This document shows, piece after piece, positions 34,117 through 44,307 of a stretch of 64,000 nt of DNA. Position 1 is the first letter of the stretch. The number at the start of each line of letters is the position of its first letter. Source of the DNA: Lachnospiraceae bacterium (lineage in GTDB: Bacteria > Bacillota > Clostridia > Lachnospirales > Lachnospiraceae). A model generated the notes under the pieces. That model was not told where the DNA came from and ran no database searches. It saw nothing but the letters and a program-made list of their open reading frames with translations. The position numbers were made by a program, and so were the translations under genes. The DNA is taken from NCBI GenBank assembly GCA_015057585.1, contig SVEF01000011.1, forward strand, positions 1 through 64,000. Reading direction: 5' to 3'.

Positions 34117-34225
34117 GAAAAGGAACAAGGGTGTATTACAGTAAAGGTGTCGACAAAAGACTCGGAGTCAAGGGATATTCGCGAAATCAGAAAACTCAAA
34201 GAAAAAAGAAAGAAGGTATAAGTTT

Positions 34226-34831
34226 ATGAGAAAAGCAAAGAATTTAAAAAAGTGCATGGCATTGGTTTTAGCGATGATGATGTTAATCGGTTCAAATCCG
34301 GTAGATGCATTTGCGGCAACATCGGCGGATATAAATTGGCCAGAACGCGGTTGGTATAGCCCGGATGATATCTTGGCAATTGTGTATTGGGATGTACATA
34401 CAGGAAGAATAGCAACTCATTCAGAGAAATTTCTAAATTCTGTTTATAATTTTGCAGGAGTAATATCTACGGCAGAAAGCGTATGGGAATATGGTCAGAA
34501 TTGTGAAAATCATTACTCCTGGGGAACCTTATCAGGGATACTTTCGGTTTCTGCATCAACCTTTTTGGGCGTGTCTGGTTCGATGGGTGTTAGTGGAGAG
34601 GATAAAGAGGGAAGTGTTTCTTCGTCTGTTCAATCAAAATCCGCAAGTTTATCTTTTTCGTGTGAAAGAAATTCGGAAAAAACGATTTCAGCAAATCTGA
34701 GTGCTATTGGATTTTTAAGTTGCGAACTTATGATTTCGTATTATACAAACTGTTATGATGTTGATACAAATAGAGTTGTGGGCTCGCATTCTGAAGAATG
34801 CACTTGGGATTTGAAAAATATGCTCGATTAA
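34226..34831 (+). CDS. unrecognised secreted protein
   Basis: 201 aa. A clear signal peptide (about 1-31, MRKAKNLKKCMALVLAMMML..DAFAA) precedes a mature part of about 170 residues. The middle (about 110-160) is Gly/Ser rich and contains VSGSMGVSGEDKEGSVSSSVQ. There are four Cys in the mature part, so disulfides are possible. AAGAAGGTATAAGTTT precedes the ATG. It lies downstream of the peptide/regulator pair and upstream of a lipoprotein and an ABC exporter, which suggests an exported effector or bacteriocin-like protein, but no family is recognised. Confidence 0.6.
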   Translation: MRKAKNLKKCMALVLAMMMLIGSNPVDAFAATSADINWPERGWYSPDDILAIVYWDVHTGRIATHSEKFLNSVYNFAGVISTAESVWEYGQNCENHYSWGTLSGILSVSASTFLGVSGSMGVSGEDKEGSVSSSVQSKSASLSFSCERNSEKTISANLSAIGFLSCELMISYYTNCYDVDTNRVVGSHSEECTWDLKNMLD

Positions 34832-34849
34832 ATTGAATTAAAGGGGTTA

Positions 34850-34881
34850 GGTCACAGCACTATATTTATAGTGCTGTGACC
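34850..34881. repeat. perfect 15-bp hairpin between secreted protein and lipoprotein genes
   Basis: GGTCACAGCACTATA, TT, TATAGTGCTGTGACC, without a T tail. It may be an mRNA-processing or stability element, an attenuator, or an operator, giving different expression of the two genes. Confidence 0.7.
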
Positions 34882-34903
34882 TGGAAAGGTGGAAAAAAAG
34901 GTG

Positions 34904-35926
34904 ATGAAAAAAAGAAGATTAACAGCGGTAATGATTATGTTGGTGCTTTTTTTATGTACGTTTTCCGGTTGCCAAGGAAGGGGAGAATGGAGCGCTGATT
35001 TAACAGGCAATGCGATAAACTTTTCTTTGGTAATTCGCACATTGCAGACAGCGGTATTCATTGAAAAAGCAAATCTGAAGGCTGGGATTGAGTATCCTGA
35101 ATCAATAAAAGAACAAGAGAAACTGGTTTCATCACTTATGAAGCATCTAAAAAAGAATGATGAAATTTGGAATTCCTTTCTATTGGTAGCGGATGATGTT
35201 TGTGGTTTGCTCTATATAGATGAGTTTTATGGAAATAAATATCATGATTTTTTAGTAGAGAAGCTTTCCTGTTATGTATACGAGGAGGGTTTGTTAAGTA
35301 TATACAAAAAGAGTACAGAGCATGTGCCGGAAGATGCAATAATCAGTAGTGTGCAAAATACGGCATATCACTTAAATTTTTTATCCGAAGCGTTAAGTGA
35401 GGAAGAAATGGAACGGTTTGGATTTAAAGAGGCTATTGCGTATTATTTTAATTTTTATCTGCCGGAAGCATCGGGGATGGATGGAGACCAGAAGGATGAA
35501 GAAATTGCAGAAATGAGAGGAATGTATTCGGAAATCCTTTGTGTGTTACATCGTCTTGGATCAGAGAACGAGGTTGACTTTACGTCCATTCAGGATTTGC
35601 AACAGCAGAAATCCCGGAGAAATTTTGAAGAACGATATGCTGAGGATACGCTGTACAATGCGTCGATGTGGGCAATGATTGCGATGGAGGAGCATGTGTA
35701 TCATGAGAGCAATCAGTATGATACATATGCGAATCAAGTATTTTGTAATTTAAAAACCGAGGAAGATTTTTATTGGAATGGTAATCCGGATCCATTTATG
35801 GAGCTGCGTTTTTATATTCTGAATGGGGGAGATGTTTCGGGAAATGAATTTTACAGCAATCATATCAATGAATGGCTGGACGAGGAAATTATGACTTTGT
35901 ACCATCAGATGATGGGAAATAATTAG
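34904..35926 (+). CDS. unrecognised lipoprotein
   Basis: 340 aa. The signal peptide ends in lipobox TFSGC (about residue 23). The mature part is acidic and probably all-helical, with several Tyr/Trp-rich segments; no domain is recognised. AAAAAGGTG sets ATG 34904, rather than the upstream GTG. It ends 18 nt before the ABC exporter gene and is presumably cotranscribed. By analogy with bacteriocin operons it could protect the producer or assist export; this is inference only. Confidence 0.6.
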   Translation: MKKRRLTAVMIMLVLFLCTFSGCQGRGEWSADLTGNAINFSLVIRTLQTAVFIEKANLKAGIEYPESIKEQEKLVSSLMKHLKKNDEIWNSFLLVADDVCGLLYIDEFYGNKYHDFLVEKLSCYVYEEGLLSIYKKSTEHVPEDAIISSVQNTAYHLNFLSEALSEEEMERFGFKEAIAYYFNFYLPEASGMDGDQKDEEIAEMRGMYSEILCVLHRLGSENEVDFTSIQDLQQQKSRRNFEERYAEDTLYNASMWAMIAMEEHVYHESNQYDTYANQVFCNLKTEEDFYWNGNPDPFMELRFYILNGGDVSGNEFYSNHINEWLDEEIMTLYHQMMGNN

Positions 35927-35944
35927 AACTGAGAGGGAAAGGAT

Positions 35945-38215
35945 ATGGCAATCAAAATATCAGGGTTAACAAAAAAATACGGAGAAAAGACAGTGTTAGA
36001 CCATGTATCCCTATCGCTACCGGATGCAGGAATGGTATTTGTTTTGGGAGCCTCCGGTGCAGGAAAGAGCACCTTGCTTCACATCCTCAGTTCGTTTGAT
36101 AAAGACTATGCAGGAAGCGTGCAGGTCAGTAAAGGAGAGAACGATACTCCGATAGAAATCAAAGAAGAGAAAAAGCAACAGTTATTAAGGGAGTATTATG
36201 ACTTTATTTTTCAGGATTATAATTTGATTCACTCCATGACGGTAGAAGAGAATATTAAGTTATCCATTGAATTGTCTGAGTCATACTTTGATGCAGACCG
36301 ATATGAAGAAATTCTTGGAAAACTGGAAATAAAGGAACTGGAAAAACGAAACGTAAAGGATTTGTCCGGTGGAGAAAAGCAAAGAACTGCGATTGCCAGG
36401 GCACTTCTTAGAAACAGTCCGATGATATTTGCGGATGAGCCTACCGGAAATCTGGACCGGAAAAACGGAGAGGTTATCTTTGGATTATTAAAAGAATTGT
36501 CGAAAACAAAACTGGTATTGATAGTTTCCCATAATGAAGAAGCTGCCCAGACGTATGGGGATAGGATTATCCGAATTTCCGACGGAAGGATTTTATCAGA
36601 TACGGAAGAAACGAACGAAAAACAGGAACAAACATCCTTGTCGTCAGAAAAGCAAGCCTTGAAGAAAGAAAGGCGATACGGATATTGGATATGGAAGTGC
36701 ATCGGAGCAAATTTTAAGTTCCGAAAGAAAAAATGGATCCCACTATTTTTGATTCTGACGCTTTGTCTCTCCAGCTTTGGTATGGCGCTTGGGTTAAAAG
36801 CAGGATTGGACCGGGCAGTTACGGAGCTTACCTATAAAACAATGGAGTGTGACCAATATGAGTTTCTGATGGGAGAGGGACTCATTTCTACGGAGGGGAT
36901 TACGTGGCTGGAAACGGATGAGAAGATAGAAAAAACGATGATTTTTGATACATATCATATGGATTTAGCATATCCGGAAGGGATTGCAAAAAAACCGCGT
37001 TATGTTATCATTGATGATTCCGAGACATTTCAGGGTAGATATCAGATGGAAGCGGGAACCTATCCGGGAGCAGGACAGGTCATGTTAAGTCCTAATGCAG
37101 CTATGGAACTTTTCGGAACCACAGCATGCATCGGAAAGACAGTCGGTTTGGAATTGATGCTTGCAAGAAATATAGAGATAGAAGAGTCCGAAACAAAGGG
37201 ATTTGAGTTTACCGTGTCCGGAGTTACCGCTACGACAAATGATATCCAGGGAGTAATCTACATTCCTGCGGCAAGTGCGGAGCAACTGTTTTTAACACAG
37301 ATGTATGCGCCTTACTATGGAGCCTTTGAGTTGGGCTACAGGGATGATATTTTACTGACACTCGAGGACAAGAATCAGTGTCCGGAGACGGATTTGTTAG
37401 TCGGAAGATTGCCGGAAAACGACAGTGAAGTTACAGTAAATGCAATGGTGGCAAAGCGTATTTTGATAAAAAAAGGGGTGTTGGAAAGCTATTCAGATGA
37501 GCTGTCGGCAGAATTGGCAGCATCGTTAATCGGAACAGAACAGGAGCTGTGGTATCAGTGGGACCCTGTAGCCGAGGTGACGGTGGTAGGCGTTGAGAAG
37601 GAGAAAGGAACGCTTATCTTAGGAACGCTATATGTCAACCGGAAATTGGAAGCAGAGGAATTAAAATATTTGAGCAGAAGTGCAATGCTTTATTTAAATG
37701 ATATATCGGAAGAGGCCTTGGAAGAATTGGAGGCTAAGGCGGTAAAAAATGGTGCAAACTATGGTTTGAACCGAAGGAGAGCGGATTGGGCAGGCTCGGT
37801 GCTTTCATCGATAGAAGTTATGGTTTATATTATGGCAGCGGTAACGGTCCTTATGCTTGTGATTACTATTTGCATGGTTTATTACGCGACAAAAATGAGC
37901 ATTATGGAGCGGTCATATGAAATGGGCGTCATCCGGTCGTTGGGAGCAGGAAAAAGTTTTGTTTTCCGAATTTTCTTTACGGAGATGGCATTGCTTGGTG
38001 TGATTACCGCAGTGGTTTCCGGAGGGATTTTATTGGTGCTGCAGTATTCCAATGTGCTACAGATGTATCAGATTCCGATTCTGAATATTCGGTTACCACA
38101 GTTGGGTCTTCTTCTGATTGTGGGAGTGTGCATTGTTTTGTTATCCAGCATTATAGAGATTGTGAAAGTTGCCAATATGCCGATTAAAAAGGCGATTGGT
38201 GAAAAACATATATAA
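35945..38215 (+). CDS. ABC exporter: ATPase fused to FtsX/MacB-type permease
   Basis: 756 aa. The N-terminal ATPase (1-220) has Walker A GASGAGKST, signature LSGGEKQR, Walker B MIFADEPTGNLD and the switch His in VSHNEE. A membrane segment near 270 starts the permease; a large extracytoplasmic domain (about 290-610) is followed by three C-terminal membrane segments (about 620-750) with the FtsX pattern MGVIRSLGAGKSFVFRIFF. MacB/FtsX-type exporters expel peptides, lipoproteins or antimicrobials. GAGGGAAAGGAT precedes the ATG. It forms a unit with the preceding lipoprotein. Confidence 0.88.
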   Translation: MAIKISGLTKKYGEKTVLDHVSLSLPDAGMVFVLGASGAGKSTLLHILSSFDKDYAGSVQVSKGENDTPIEIKEEKKQQLLREYYDFIFQDYNLIHSMTVEENIKLSIELSESYFDADRYEEILGKLEIKELEKRNVKDLSGGEKQRTAIARALLRNSPMIFADEPTGNLDRKNGEVIFGLLKELSKTKLVLIVSHNEEAAQTYGDRIIRISDGRILSDTEETNEKQEQTSLSSEKQALKKERRYGYWIWKCIGANFKFRKKKWIPLFLILTLCLSSFGMALGLKAGLDRAVTELTYKTMECDQYEFLMGEGLISTEGITWLETDEKIEKTMIFDTYHMDLAYPEGIAKKPRYVIIDDSETFQGRYQMEAGTYPGAGQVMLSPNAAMELFGTTACIGKTVGLELMLARNIEIEESETKGFEFTVSGVTATTNDIQGVIYIPAASAEQLFLTQMYAPYYGAFELGYRDDILLTLEDKNQCPETDLLVGRLPENDSEVTVNAMVAKRILIKKGVLESYSDELSAELAASLIGTEQELWYQWDPVAEVTVVGVEKEKGTLILGTLYVNRKLEAEELKYLSRSAMLYLNDISEEALEELEAKAVKNGANYGLNRRRADWAGSVLSSIEVMVYIMAAVTVLMLVITICMVYYATKMSIMERSYEMGVIRSLGAGKSFVFRIFFTEMALLGVITAVVSGGILLVLQYSNVLQMYQIPILNIRLPQLGLLLIVGVCIVLLSSIIEIVKVANMPIKKAIGEKHI

Positions 38216-38220
38216 AAAGG

Positions 38221-38262
38221 AAATCTCTCAGAAGGTTTTGCACCCTCTGAGAGATTTTTTGT
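38221..38262 (+). terminator. terminator after the ABC exporter
   Basis: Stem AAATCTCTCAGAGGG-like: AATCTCTCAGAAGG / CCCTCTGAGAGATT, followed by TTTTTG. It lies between convergent genes. Confidence 0.85.
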
Positions 38263-38275
38263 ATCAGTAAAAGTT

Positions 38276-40711
38276 TTATCCCATAATCACTTCAACTTCA
38301 TAGCTTAACTTGCCCTTGCGGTACGGAATCACGGTTCCTGTTACTTCCTCACCGTCAACAAGCAATTTCTTCACACCCTTCTGTACATTGTCAGGGTTTT
38401 TCACATTAATGTGGTAAACGGCGTCGCGGTAACGTCTGGTTAACGTAAAATCACCAAAGCCGTCCGGTACACATGGGTCGATGGAAAGACCGGTGTGGGT
38501 TGGGTATACGCCTAAGATGTACTGCGAGATGTTCACAAACGTCCAGGCAGCGGTACCGGTGAGCCAGCTGTTCTTTGCTTCGCCGTGGAACTTTGCATCG
38601 GCTCCGGCAATCATCTGGGAGTAGACATATGGCTCAGTGCGGTGAATTTCGCTGATTTCTTCCACATAAGCCGGACAGGTCTTTTTATAAATTTCAAACG
38701 CTCTGTCGCCACGTCCCAAAACGGTTTCTGCGATGGAAACCCAAGGGTTGTTGTGGCAGAAGATACCGGCGTTTTCCTTGTATCCAGGCGGATAGGAGGA
38801 AACCTCACCAAGTTCTAAGTGGTACTTGGTATAAGCCGGCTGTAAAATCATGATGCCGTACTTGGTATCGAGTTTTTCTTTGACGGAATCGAGAGCCTTT
38901 TTGGCTAAGCCTTCTTCTACGCCGACACCGGCAAGGACACAGAAGCCCTGCGGCTCGATGAAAATCTGGCCCTCTTCACATTCCTTGGAACCAACCTTGT
39001 GGCTGTAAGCATCATACGCACGGACAAACCAATCGCCGTCCCAGCCGTCTTTCAGGATAGCATCGTACATCTTCTTTACTTCTTCCCTTGCATAAGCGGC
39101 TTCCTTTTCGTCACCCATTAACTCACAAAGCTCGGCATATTCTTCGCCGTATTTTACAAACATACCGGCAATGAAAACGGATTCGGCTACCGGGCCTTCA
39201 CTCGGACCAAAGGTCTGGAAGGATTCGCCCGGATGCTCGGAGAAGCAGTTTAAGTTCAGGCAGTCGTTCCAGTCGGCACGACCGATGAGCGGTAAATTAT
39301 GCGGACCCTTATGAGTCACGATAAAGTCAAAGGAACGCTTTAAATGGTTAAGTAATGGTGTTGCCTTTGTCCAATCGTTATCAAAAGGAACATTTTCCTT
39401 TAAGATAGAGGTATCGCCGGTTTCGCGGACATAAGCACTCGTACCTGCAATGAGCCATAACGGGTCATCGTTAAAACCGCCGCCGATATCAGCGTTGCCC
39501 TTCTTTGTCAGAGGCTGGTACTGATGGTATGCGCTGCCGTCTTCAAACTGGGTAGAGGCGATGTCGATGATACGCTCCCTGGCACGGTCCGGAATCAGGT
39601 GGACAAAACCGAGTAAGTCCTGACAGGAATCACGGAATCCCATACCGCGTCCGATACCGGATTCGTAATAGGAAGCGGAACGGGACATGTTAAAGGTAAC
39701 CATACACTGATACTGGTTCCAGATGTTGACCATGCGGTTTACCTTGTCATCTTTAGATTCCACGCTGTAACGGGAAAGTAAGTCTTCCCAGTATGCCTTT
39801 AATTCAGCAAGCGCAGCTTCCACATCGGCATCGGTCTGATACTTTGCAAGCATTGCTTCCGCCGGTTTCTTATTGATGACATTGTGGGCTTCCCACTTTT
39901 CTTCCTGAGGATTCTCAAGGTAACCGAGAACGAAAACAAAGGTCTTGGTTTCGCCCGGCTGAAGAGTAATATTAATCTGGTGGGATGCGATTGGGGACCA
40001 GCCGCTGGCAACGGTATTTTTTGCCTTGCCTGCCTCAACAACCTCCGGATGGTCGACACCGTTGTACATGCCAAGGAAGTCATCACGGATAGTGTCAAAA
40101 CCATCAATCGGATGATTCACGGAAAACATCGCATAATGGTTTCTTCTTTCGCGATATTCTGTTTTATGATACAGGGTAGAGCCCTTGATTTCTACTTCAC
40201 CGCAGCTAAGTAAACGCTGGAAGTTCTTCATATCGTCATCGGCGTTCCAAAGACACCATTCCACATAGGAGAACAGGGTCAATTCTTTGGCTGCATCGGA
40301 CGTGTTTGTGATGGTCAGATGGTTGATTTCGCAGTTGTCCCTGGTAGGAACAAAGGCGAGAACGGAAGCGGTCACGCCGTTCTTGGAAGAAGTAAAGCGG
40401 CTGTAGCCGATACCGTGGCGGCATTCATAGGAGTCAAGCGGCGTCTTGGTTGGCTGCCAGCCCGGATTCCAGATGGTATCGCCATCTTTTATGTAATAAT
40501 ATTTACCATTGTTGTCATAAGGAACATTGTTGTAGCGGTAGCGGGTCAGACGAAGGAGCTTTGCGTCCTTGTAAAAGCTGTAGCCACCGCAGGTGTTGGA
40601 AATTAAGGAAAAGAACTCATTCGTTCCAAGGTAGTTAATCCAAGGAAGCGGAGTCTTTGGGGTGGTAATCACATACTCTCTTGCAGAGTCATCAAAATAA
40701 CCGAATTGCAT
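38276..40711 (-). CDS. cellobiose phosphorylase (GH94)
   Basis: 811 aa, the usual length of clostridial cellobiose phosphorylase. N-terminal [15 protein letters not shown] and [13 protein letters not shown]-like sequence and the catalytic region [12 protein letters not shown] with the general-acid Asp are typical of GH94. [12 protein letters not shown] follows. It splits cellobiose with phosphate into glucose 1-phosphate and glucose, saving ATP, in the cytoplasm. GAAAGGAAAAACGACT precedes the ATG. Its promoter is divergent from the secreted GH43 gene, consistent with plant-glucan use. Related GH94 enzymes for longer cellodextrins are possible alternatives. Confidence 0.88.
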   Translation of the reverse strand: MQFGYFDDSAREYVITTPKTPLPWINYLGTNEFFSLISNTCGGYSFYKDAKLLRLTRYRYNNVPYDNNGKYYYIKDGDTIWNPGWQPTKTPLDSYECRHGIGYSRFTSSKNGVTASVLAFVPTRDNCEINHLTITNTSDAAKELTLFSYVEWCLWNADDDMKNFQRLLSCGEVEIKGSTLYHKTEYRERRNHYAMFSVNHPIDGFDTIRDDFLGMYNGVDHPEVVEAGKAKNTVASGWSPIASHQINITLQPGETKTFVFVLGYLENPQEEKWEAHNVINKKPAEAMLAKYQTDADVEAALAELKAYWEDLLSRYSVESKDDKVNRMVNIWNQYQCMVTFNMSRSASYYESGIGRGMGFRDSCQDLLGFVHLIPDRARERIIDIASTQFEDGSAYHQYQPLTKKGNADIGGGFNDDPLWLIAGTSAYVRETGDTSILKENVPFDNDWTKATPLLNHLKRSFDFIVTHKGPHNLPLIGRADWNDCLNLNCFSEHPGESFQTFGPSEGPVAESVFIAGMFVKYGEEYAELCELMGDEKEAAYAREEVKKMYDAILKDGWDGDWFVRAYDAYSHKVGSKECEEGQIFIEPQGFCVLAGVGVEEGLAKKALDSVKEKLDTKYGIMILQPAYTKYHLELGEVSSYPPGYKENAGIFCHNNPWVSIAETVLGRGDRAFEIYKKTCPAYVEEISEIHRTEPYVYSQMIAGADAKFHGEAKNSWLTGTAAWTFVNISQYILGVYPTHTGLSIDPCVPDGFGDFTLTRRYRDAVYHINVKNPDNVQKGVKKLLVDGEEVTGTVIPYRKGKLSYEVEVIMG

Positions 40712-40767
40712 AGTCGTTTTTCCTTTCTGTGTTCTCCTTATTGTGCATCATTCTGCACGTTACTCTT

Positions 40768-40796
40768 AGTATAAAGAAAACAGGGAAAGAAAACAA
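40768..40796 (-). promoter_or_regulatory. promoter of the cellobiose phosphorylase gene
   Basis: Minus-strand TTGTTT (40791-40796), 17-nt spacer, TATACT (40768-40773). Confidence 0.6.
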
Positions 40797-40912
40797 TAGG
40801 AAATATTCTTGATAGAAGGCAGAAAAAAGCCGTGATTTCAACGGAGAGTAAAGTTTTCTCAAAACATCACAAAAACAACACTAAAAGTTTACTAAAATAC
40901 TCGCAAAACACA

Positions 40913-40941
40913 TTGATTTCGCGCAGAAAGTACGATATAAT
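40913..40941 (+). promoter_or_regulatory. promoter of the GH43 pair
   Basis: TTGATT (40913-40918), 17-nt spacer, TATAAT (40936-40941), 47 nt before the start codon. Confidence 0.7.
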
Positions 40942-40987
40942 TTAGGAAAAATATTCTGTAAGAATGTTCAGAAAGAGGAGGAACAAC

Positions 40988-43150
40988 ATGTACTTTAATG
41001 TGGGAAAGAAAATCAAAAAGTTAGTCGGCACGACTGTGCTGGGGGCGATGCTTGCACTTTCTCTGACCGGACTTACCGGACAGAAGATGCAGGTAAAGGC
41101 AGAGAATGAATTTCCGGAACCGGTACTTTATTATGATTTTGAAAACGAAGCAGATAATAAAACCGTAACGGACAAAGTGGGTGAAAATCATCCGACGTTA
41201 TATTCGAGAGCAAGAGTAGAGTATAACTATGATTTGGAATCGAATGTACTGAATACCAGAGGAAGCTACATGGAATTCCCGGTCGGTTTTTTTGACGGCC
41301 TGGATGAAATGACCATTTCCTTAGATGTGTATTCCAAGATGACAAATGAAAACTTCTTTACGTTTGCCGTTGGTAAAAGTACTGACCAGTATCTGTTTTT
41401 AAGAACCCGTTCCGGTGAGTGGCGCTGGGCAATTACAAAGGGTTCCTGGGGCGCAGAGGACGATGTCATGGTGAGTGACGTAAACAATAAATTCAGTAAC
41501 CAGTGGAGAAATGTTACACTTGTGCTGGACGGCAATGAAATGCGGATGTACATCGACGGTGAATGTGTGGACTCCCAGACGGGACTGCGTGCAACGATTT
41601 CAGACTTCGGAACCGACGTTATCGGCTACATCGGAAAATCATTTTATGACGGCGACCGTTATTTTAACGGAATGGTGGATAATGTCAGAGTATACGATCA
41701 GGCACTGACGGACACACAGATTGCGATTATGAGTGGTGCGGAGCTGACACCGTTTTACGATGTCACCGGAACCGGTGTGATAGCGTGGACAGCAGATAAG
41801 GAAAATAAGGCTTTGACCGTGTATGCGGCAAAGAGCGCAGGGGCTCCGGCAGACGGTGTTGTGATTTCGTTTAAGAGTCAGGACTATGCAACGTTAGAGT
41901 CCGGCGGCGATTTACAGGTGGCATACGGACAGGAAAATGAAGTGTCCTTCACGATGAATACCGGGGCAACGGTGACGAGCGAAGGCTGGACGGTCAATGC
42001 CGTGCTTTGCGATAACCCGGTGCTTTCCGGACAGTATGCAGACCCGGATATTGATGTGTTTGGTGATACGTATTATTTATATTGTACGACCGACGGTTTT
42101 GCCGGCTGGGCAGGAACGGTGTTCCACTGTTTCTCCTCTAAGAATCTGGTAGACTGGACCGATGAAGGTGTAATTTTAGATGTGTCAAAGGGCGGCGATG
42201 TGCCTTGGTCCGTATCCTGTGCATGGGCACCGACAATTGAAGAAAAGAACGGAAAGTATTATTTCTATTTCTGCGCGAAGGATGAGACCGGAGAATCCAT
42301 GATTGGTGTTGCGGTAGCGGACCATCCGGCAGGACCGTATACGGCTATGGATCAGCCTTTGATGACCGTTTCGATGTGTAAGGAATATGAAGTTTCTATG
42401 GGACAGGCAATTGACCCGTCAATCTTTACGGATGACGACGGAACCTCCTATATGTTATTTGGTAATGGTGCGGCGGCTGTCGTTAAGTTGAACGATGACA
42501 TGGTAAGCTGTGATTTGAATACCTTACAGAATTATTATGGTGTGAGCGGATTCCGTGAGGCAATTACGGTAACAAAAAGAGACGGTATCTATCATTTCAC
42601 CTGGTCCTGTGATGACACCGGAAGTCCGAATTACCATGTAAGATATGGTACCGCTAACAGTATTTTTGGAAATGACGAGAGCGGAAACATTGATTATAAG
42701 TATGTTATCCTGTCGAAAAATGATGAACTGGATATTTTGGGAACCGGACATCACAGTATGCTGCAGATTCCGGGCGAGGATGAGTACTATATTGCGTACC
42801 ACAGATTCTTTACTCCGATTGGATTTTTCAGCGACGGAACCGGACACCACAGACAGACCTGTATTGACAAGGTGACGTTTGGCGCAGATGGTTTGATGGA
42901 AGTAGTGACACCGACCTTAGAGGGTGTGGAGCCGAGACTTCTTCCAAAGACAGAGCCGACGACAGCACCAACAGAAGTGCCTGCAGAACCAACTGCGGCA
43001 CCAACTAAAGCACCGGCAGAAGGTAATCCGCAGGGGACACAGGATGTGACTGCAGACGGCGGCAACGGCACCTTGATTATTATCATTGCAGCAGTTGCGG
43101 TTGTGGCAGTGGCAGCAGTGGTTGTGGTTGTATTAAAGAAGAGAAAGTAA
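40988..43150 (+). CDS. cell-surface LamG-GH43 glycoside hydrolase
   Basis: 720 aa. Signal peptide (1-38, ending QVKA), LamG/concanavalin-like domain (about 45-245), a small beta domain (about 250-335), a GH43 five-bladed propeller (about 340-650), a Pro/Thr stalk, and a C-terminal membrane anchor ending KKRK. GH43 catalytic residues are suggested by QYADPDIDVF (base), QAIDPSIFTD and GFREAITV (acid). Likely substrates are arabinan or xylan side chains; specificity is not readable. GAGGAGGAACAAC sets ATG 40988. It is 10 nt upstream of a second GH43-like gene. Confidence 0.85.
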   Translation: MYFNVGKKIKKLVGTTVLGAMLALSLTGLTGQKMQVKAENEFPEPVLYYDFENEADNKTVTDKVGENHPTLYSRARVEYNYDLESNVLNTRGSYMEFPVGFFDGLDEMTISLDVYSKMTNENFFTFAVGKSTDQYLFLRTRSGEWRWAITKGSWGAEDDVMVSDVNNKFSNQWRNVTLVLDGNEMRMYIDGECVDSQTGLRATISDFGTDVIGYIGKSFYDGDRYFNGMVDNVRVYDQALTDTQIAIMSGAELTPFYDVTGTGVIAWTADKENKALTVYAAKSAGAPADGVVISFKSQDYATLESGGDLQVAYGQENEVSFTMNTGATVTSEGWTVNAVLCDNPVLSGQYADPDIDVFGDTYYLYCTTDGFAGWAGTVFHCFSSKNLVDWTDEGVILDVSKGGDVPWSVSCAWAPTIEEKNGKYYFYFCAKDETGESMIGVAVADHPAGPYTAMDQPLMTVSMCKEYEVSMGQAIDPSIFTDDDGTSYMLFGNGAAAVVKLNDDMVSCDLNTLQNYYGVSGFREAITVTKRDGIYHFTWSCDDTGSPNYHVRYGTANSIFGNDESGNIDYKYVILSKNDELDILGTGHHSMLQIPGEDEYYIAYHRFFTPIGFFSDGTGHHRQTCIDKVTFGADGLMEVVTPTLEGVEPRLLPKTEPTTAPTEVPAEPTAAPTKAPAEGNPQGTQDVTADGGNGTLIIIIAAVAVVAVAAVVVVVLKKRK

Positions 43151-43160
43151 GGATAACGAG

Positions 43161-44243
43161 ATGAAAAAATGTTTAAAATGGATGACGGTGCTTGCGCTTT
43201 TGGTTGCGATGACCGGTTGTGGCGGTAATACACCGGCAGAAACTCCAACGAATGCACCGACGGCAGCACCGACGGATGTTCCGGCAACCCCTACGGCAGA
43301 GCCGACGAAGGAGCCGGAATCGGCGGGAGATATCTATACCAACTATTTGTTTGTTTATTTCACCGGAGACCATGCGGGAAAAGAAAATATTTTCTATGCC
43401 GTAAGTGAGGACGGTTTCCACTGGGAGACGTTAAACGGCGGAGAACCGGTGGTAACGTCGGAGATGGGAACACAGGGGTTACGGGACCCGTTTATCATCC
43501 GAAGTAAAAGCGGAAAAAAGGTATATCTGCTTGCGACGGATTTACATATTGCAAAAAGTGGTGACTGGGGAAAGGCACAGAACAGCGGAAGTAAATCGCT
43601 CATGATGTGGGAAGGAAAGGATTTTGTGTACTGGTCCGGGCAGATGGAGCATACATTGGCACCGGCTACTGCGGGATGTGCATGGGCACCGGAAGCTTTT
43701 TACAACGACAAAACCAAAGAATACATGGTGTTCTGGTCTTCCAGAGTGAGCGAAGATAATTACATGAAGCAGAGAGTCTATTATTCGACGACGACGGATT
43801 TCATAAACTTCTCGGAGGCGAAGGTCTGGATTGATGATTCTTCGGATGTCATTGATGTGACCATTATCAAGGAAGGTGACTATTATTACCGTTTCTTTAA
43901 GTGCGCGGGAACGAACGGTATTCTGATGGAGCGGGCAACCGATCTTTTGGGTACCTGGGAAAGCATAAAATCTCCGAGTGTAGAGAGCCAGGAGGGAGTG
44001 GAAGGCCCGGCAATTTTTGAACTGCATGAAGAGGATGTAAAGGACGGAAACAAGTATGTGCTGCTTTTGGATAACTTTGGTGGCGGAGGCTACTACTATA
44101 TGCTGGCAGATACTTTGGCCGATGGCGAGTTTACAAAGTTAGACAAGACGCAGTATTCTATGCCGGCCAATACGGTCAGACATGGTACGGTAATTCGAAT
44201 CACGCAGAAAGAATATGATAATTTAAAGAAGCGACTGAATTAG
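43161..44243 (+). CDS. GH43-like glycosidase lipoprotein
   Basis: 360 aa. Signal peptide with lipobox AMTGC, a Thr/Pro/Ala-rich stalk (about 25-58) and a beta-propeller GH43-type domain to the end. Conserved acidic positions appear in GLRDPFIIRS, WAPEAFYNDK and EGVEGPAIFEL. It would be fixed to the outer face of the membrane and act on arabino- or xylo-oligosaccharides next to the larger GH43 enzyme. AAGGATAACGAG precedes the ATG. A convergent terminator follows. Confidence 0.82.
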   Translation: MKKCLKWMTVLALLVAMTGCGGNTPAETPTNAPTAAPTDVPATPTAEPTKEPESAGDIYTNYLFVYFTGDHAGKENIFYAVSEDGFHWETLNGGEPVVTSEMGTQGLRDPFIIRSKSGKKVYLLATDLHIAKSGDWGKAQNSGSKSLMMWEGKDFVYWSGQMEHTLAPATAGCAWAPEAFYNDKTKEYMVFWSSRVSEDNYMKQRVYYSTTTDFINFSEAKVWIDDSSDVIDVTIIKEGDYYYRFFKCAGTNGILMERATDLLGTWESIKSPSVESQEGVEGPAIFELHEEDVKDGNKYVLLLDNFGGGGYYYMLADTLADGEFTKLDKTQYSMPANTVRHGTVIRITQKEYDNLKKRLN

Positions 44244-44263
44244 AAAATTTATAGCAAATAATT

Positions 44264-44306
44264 AGCCCTCCGCTTAGGAATTTTGAAAGCGGAGGGCTTC
44301 TCTTTC
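44264..44306. terminator. bidirectional terminator
   Basis: Stem AGCCCTCCGCTT / AAGCGGAGGGCT with TCTCTTTC tail, between convergent genes. Confidence 0.85.
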
Positions 44307-44307
44307 T

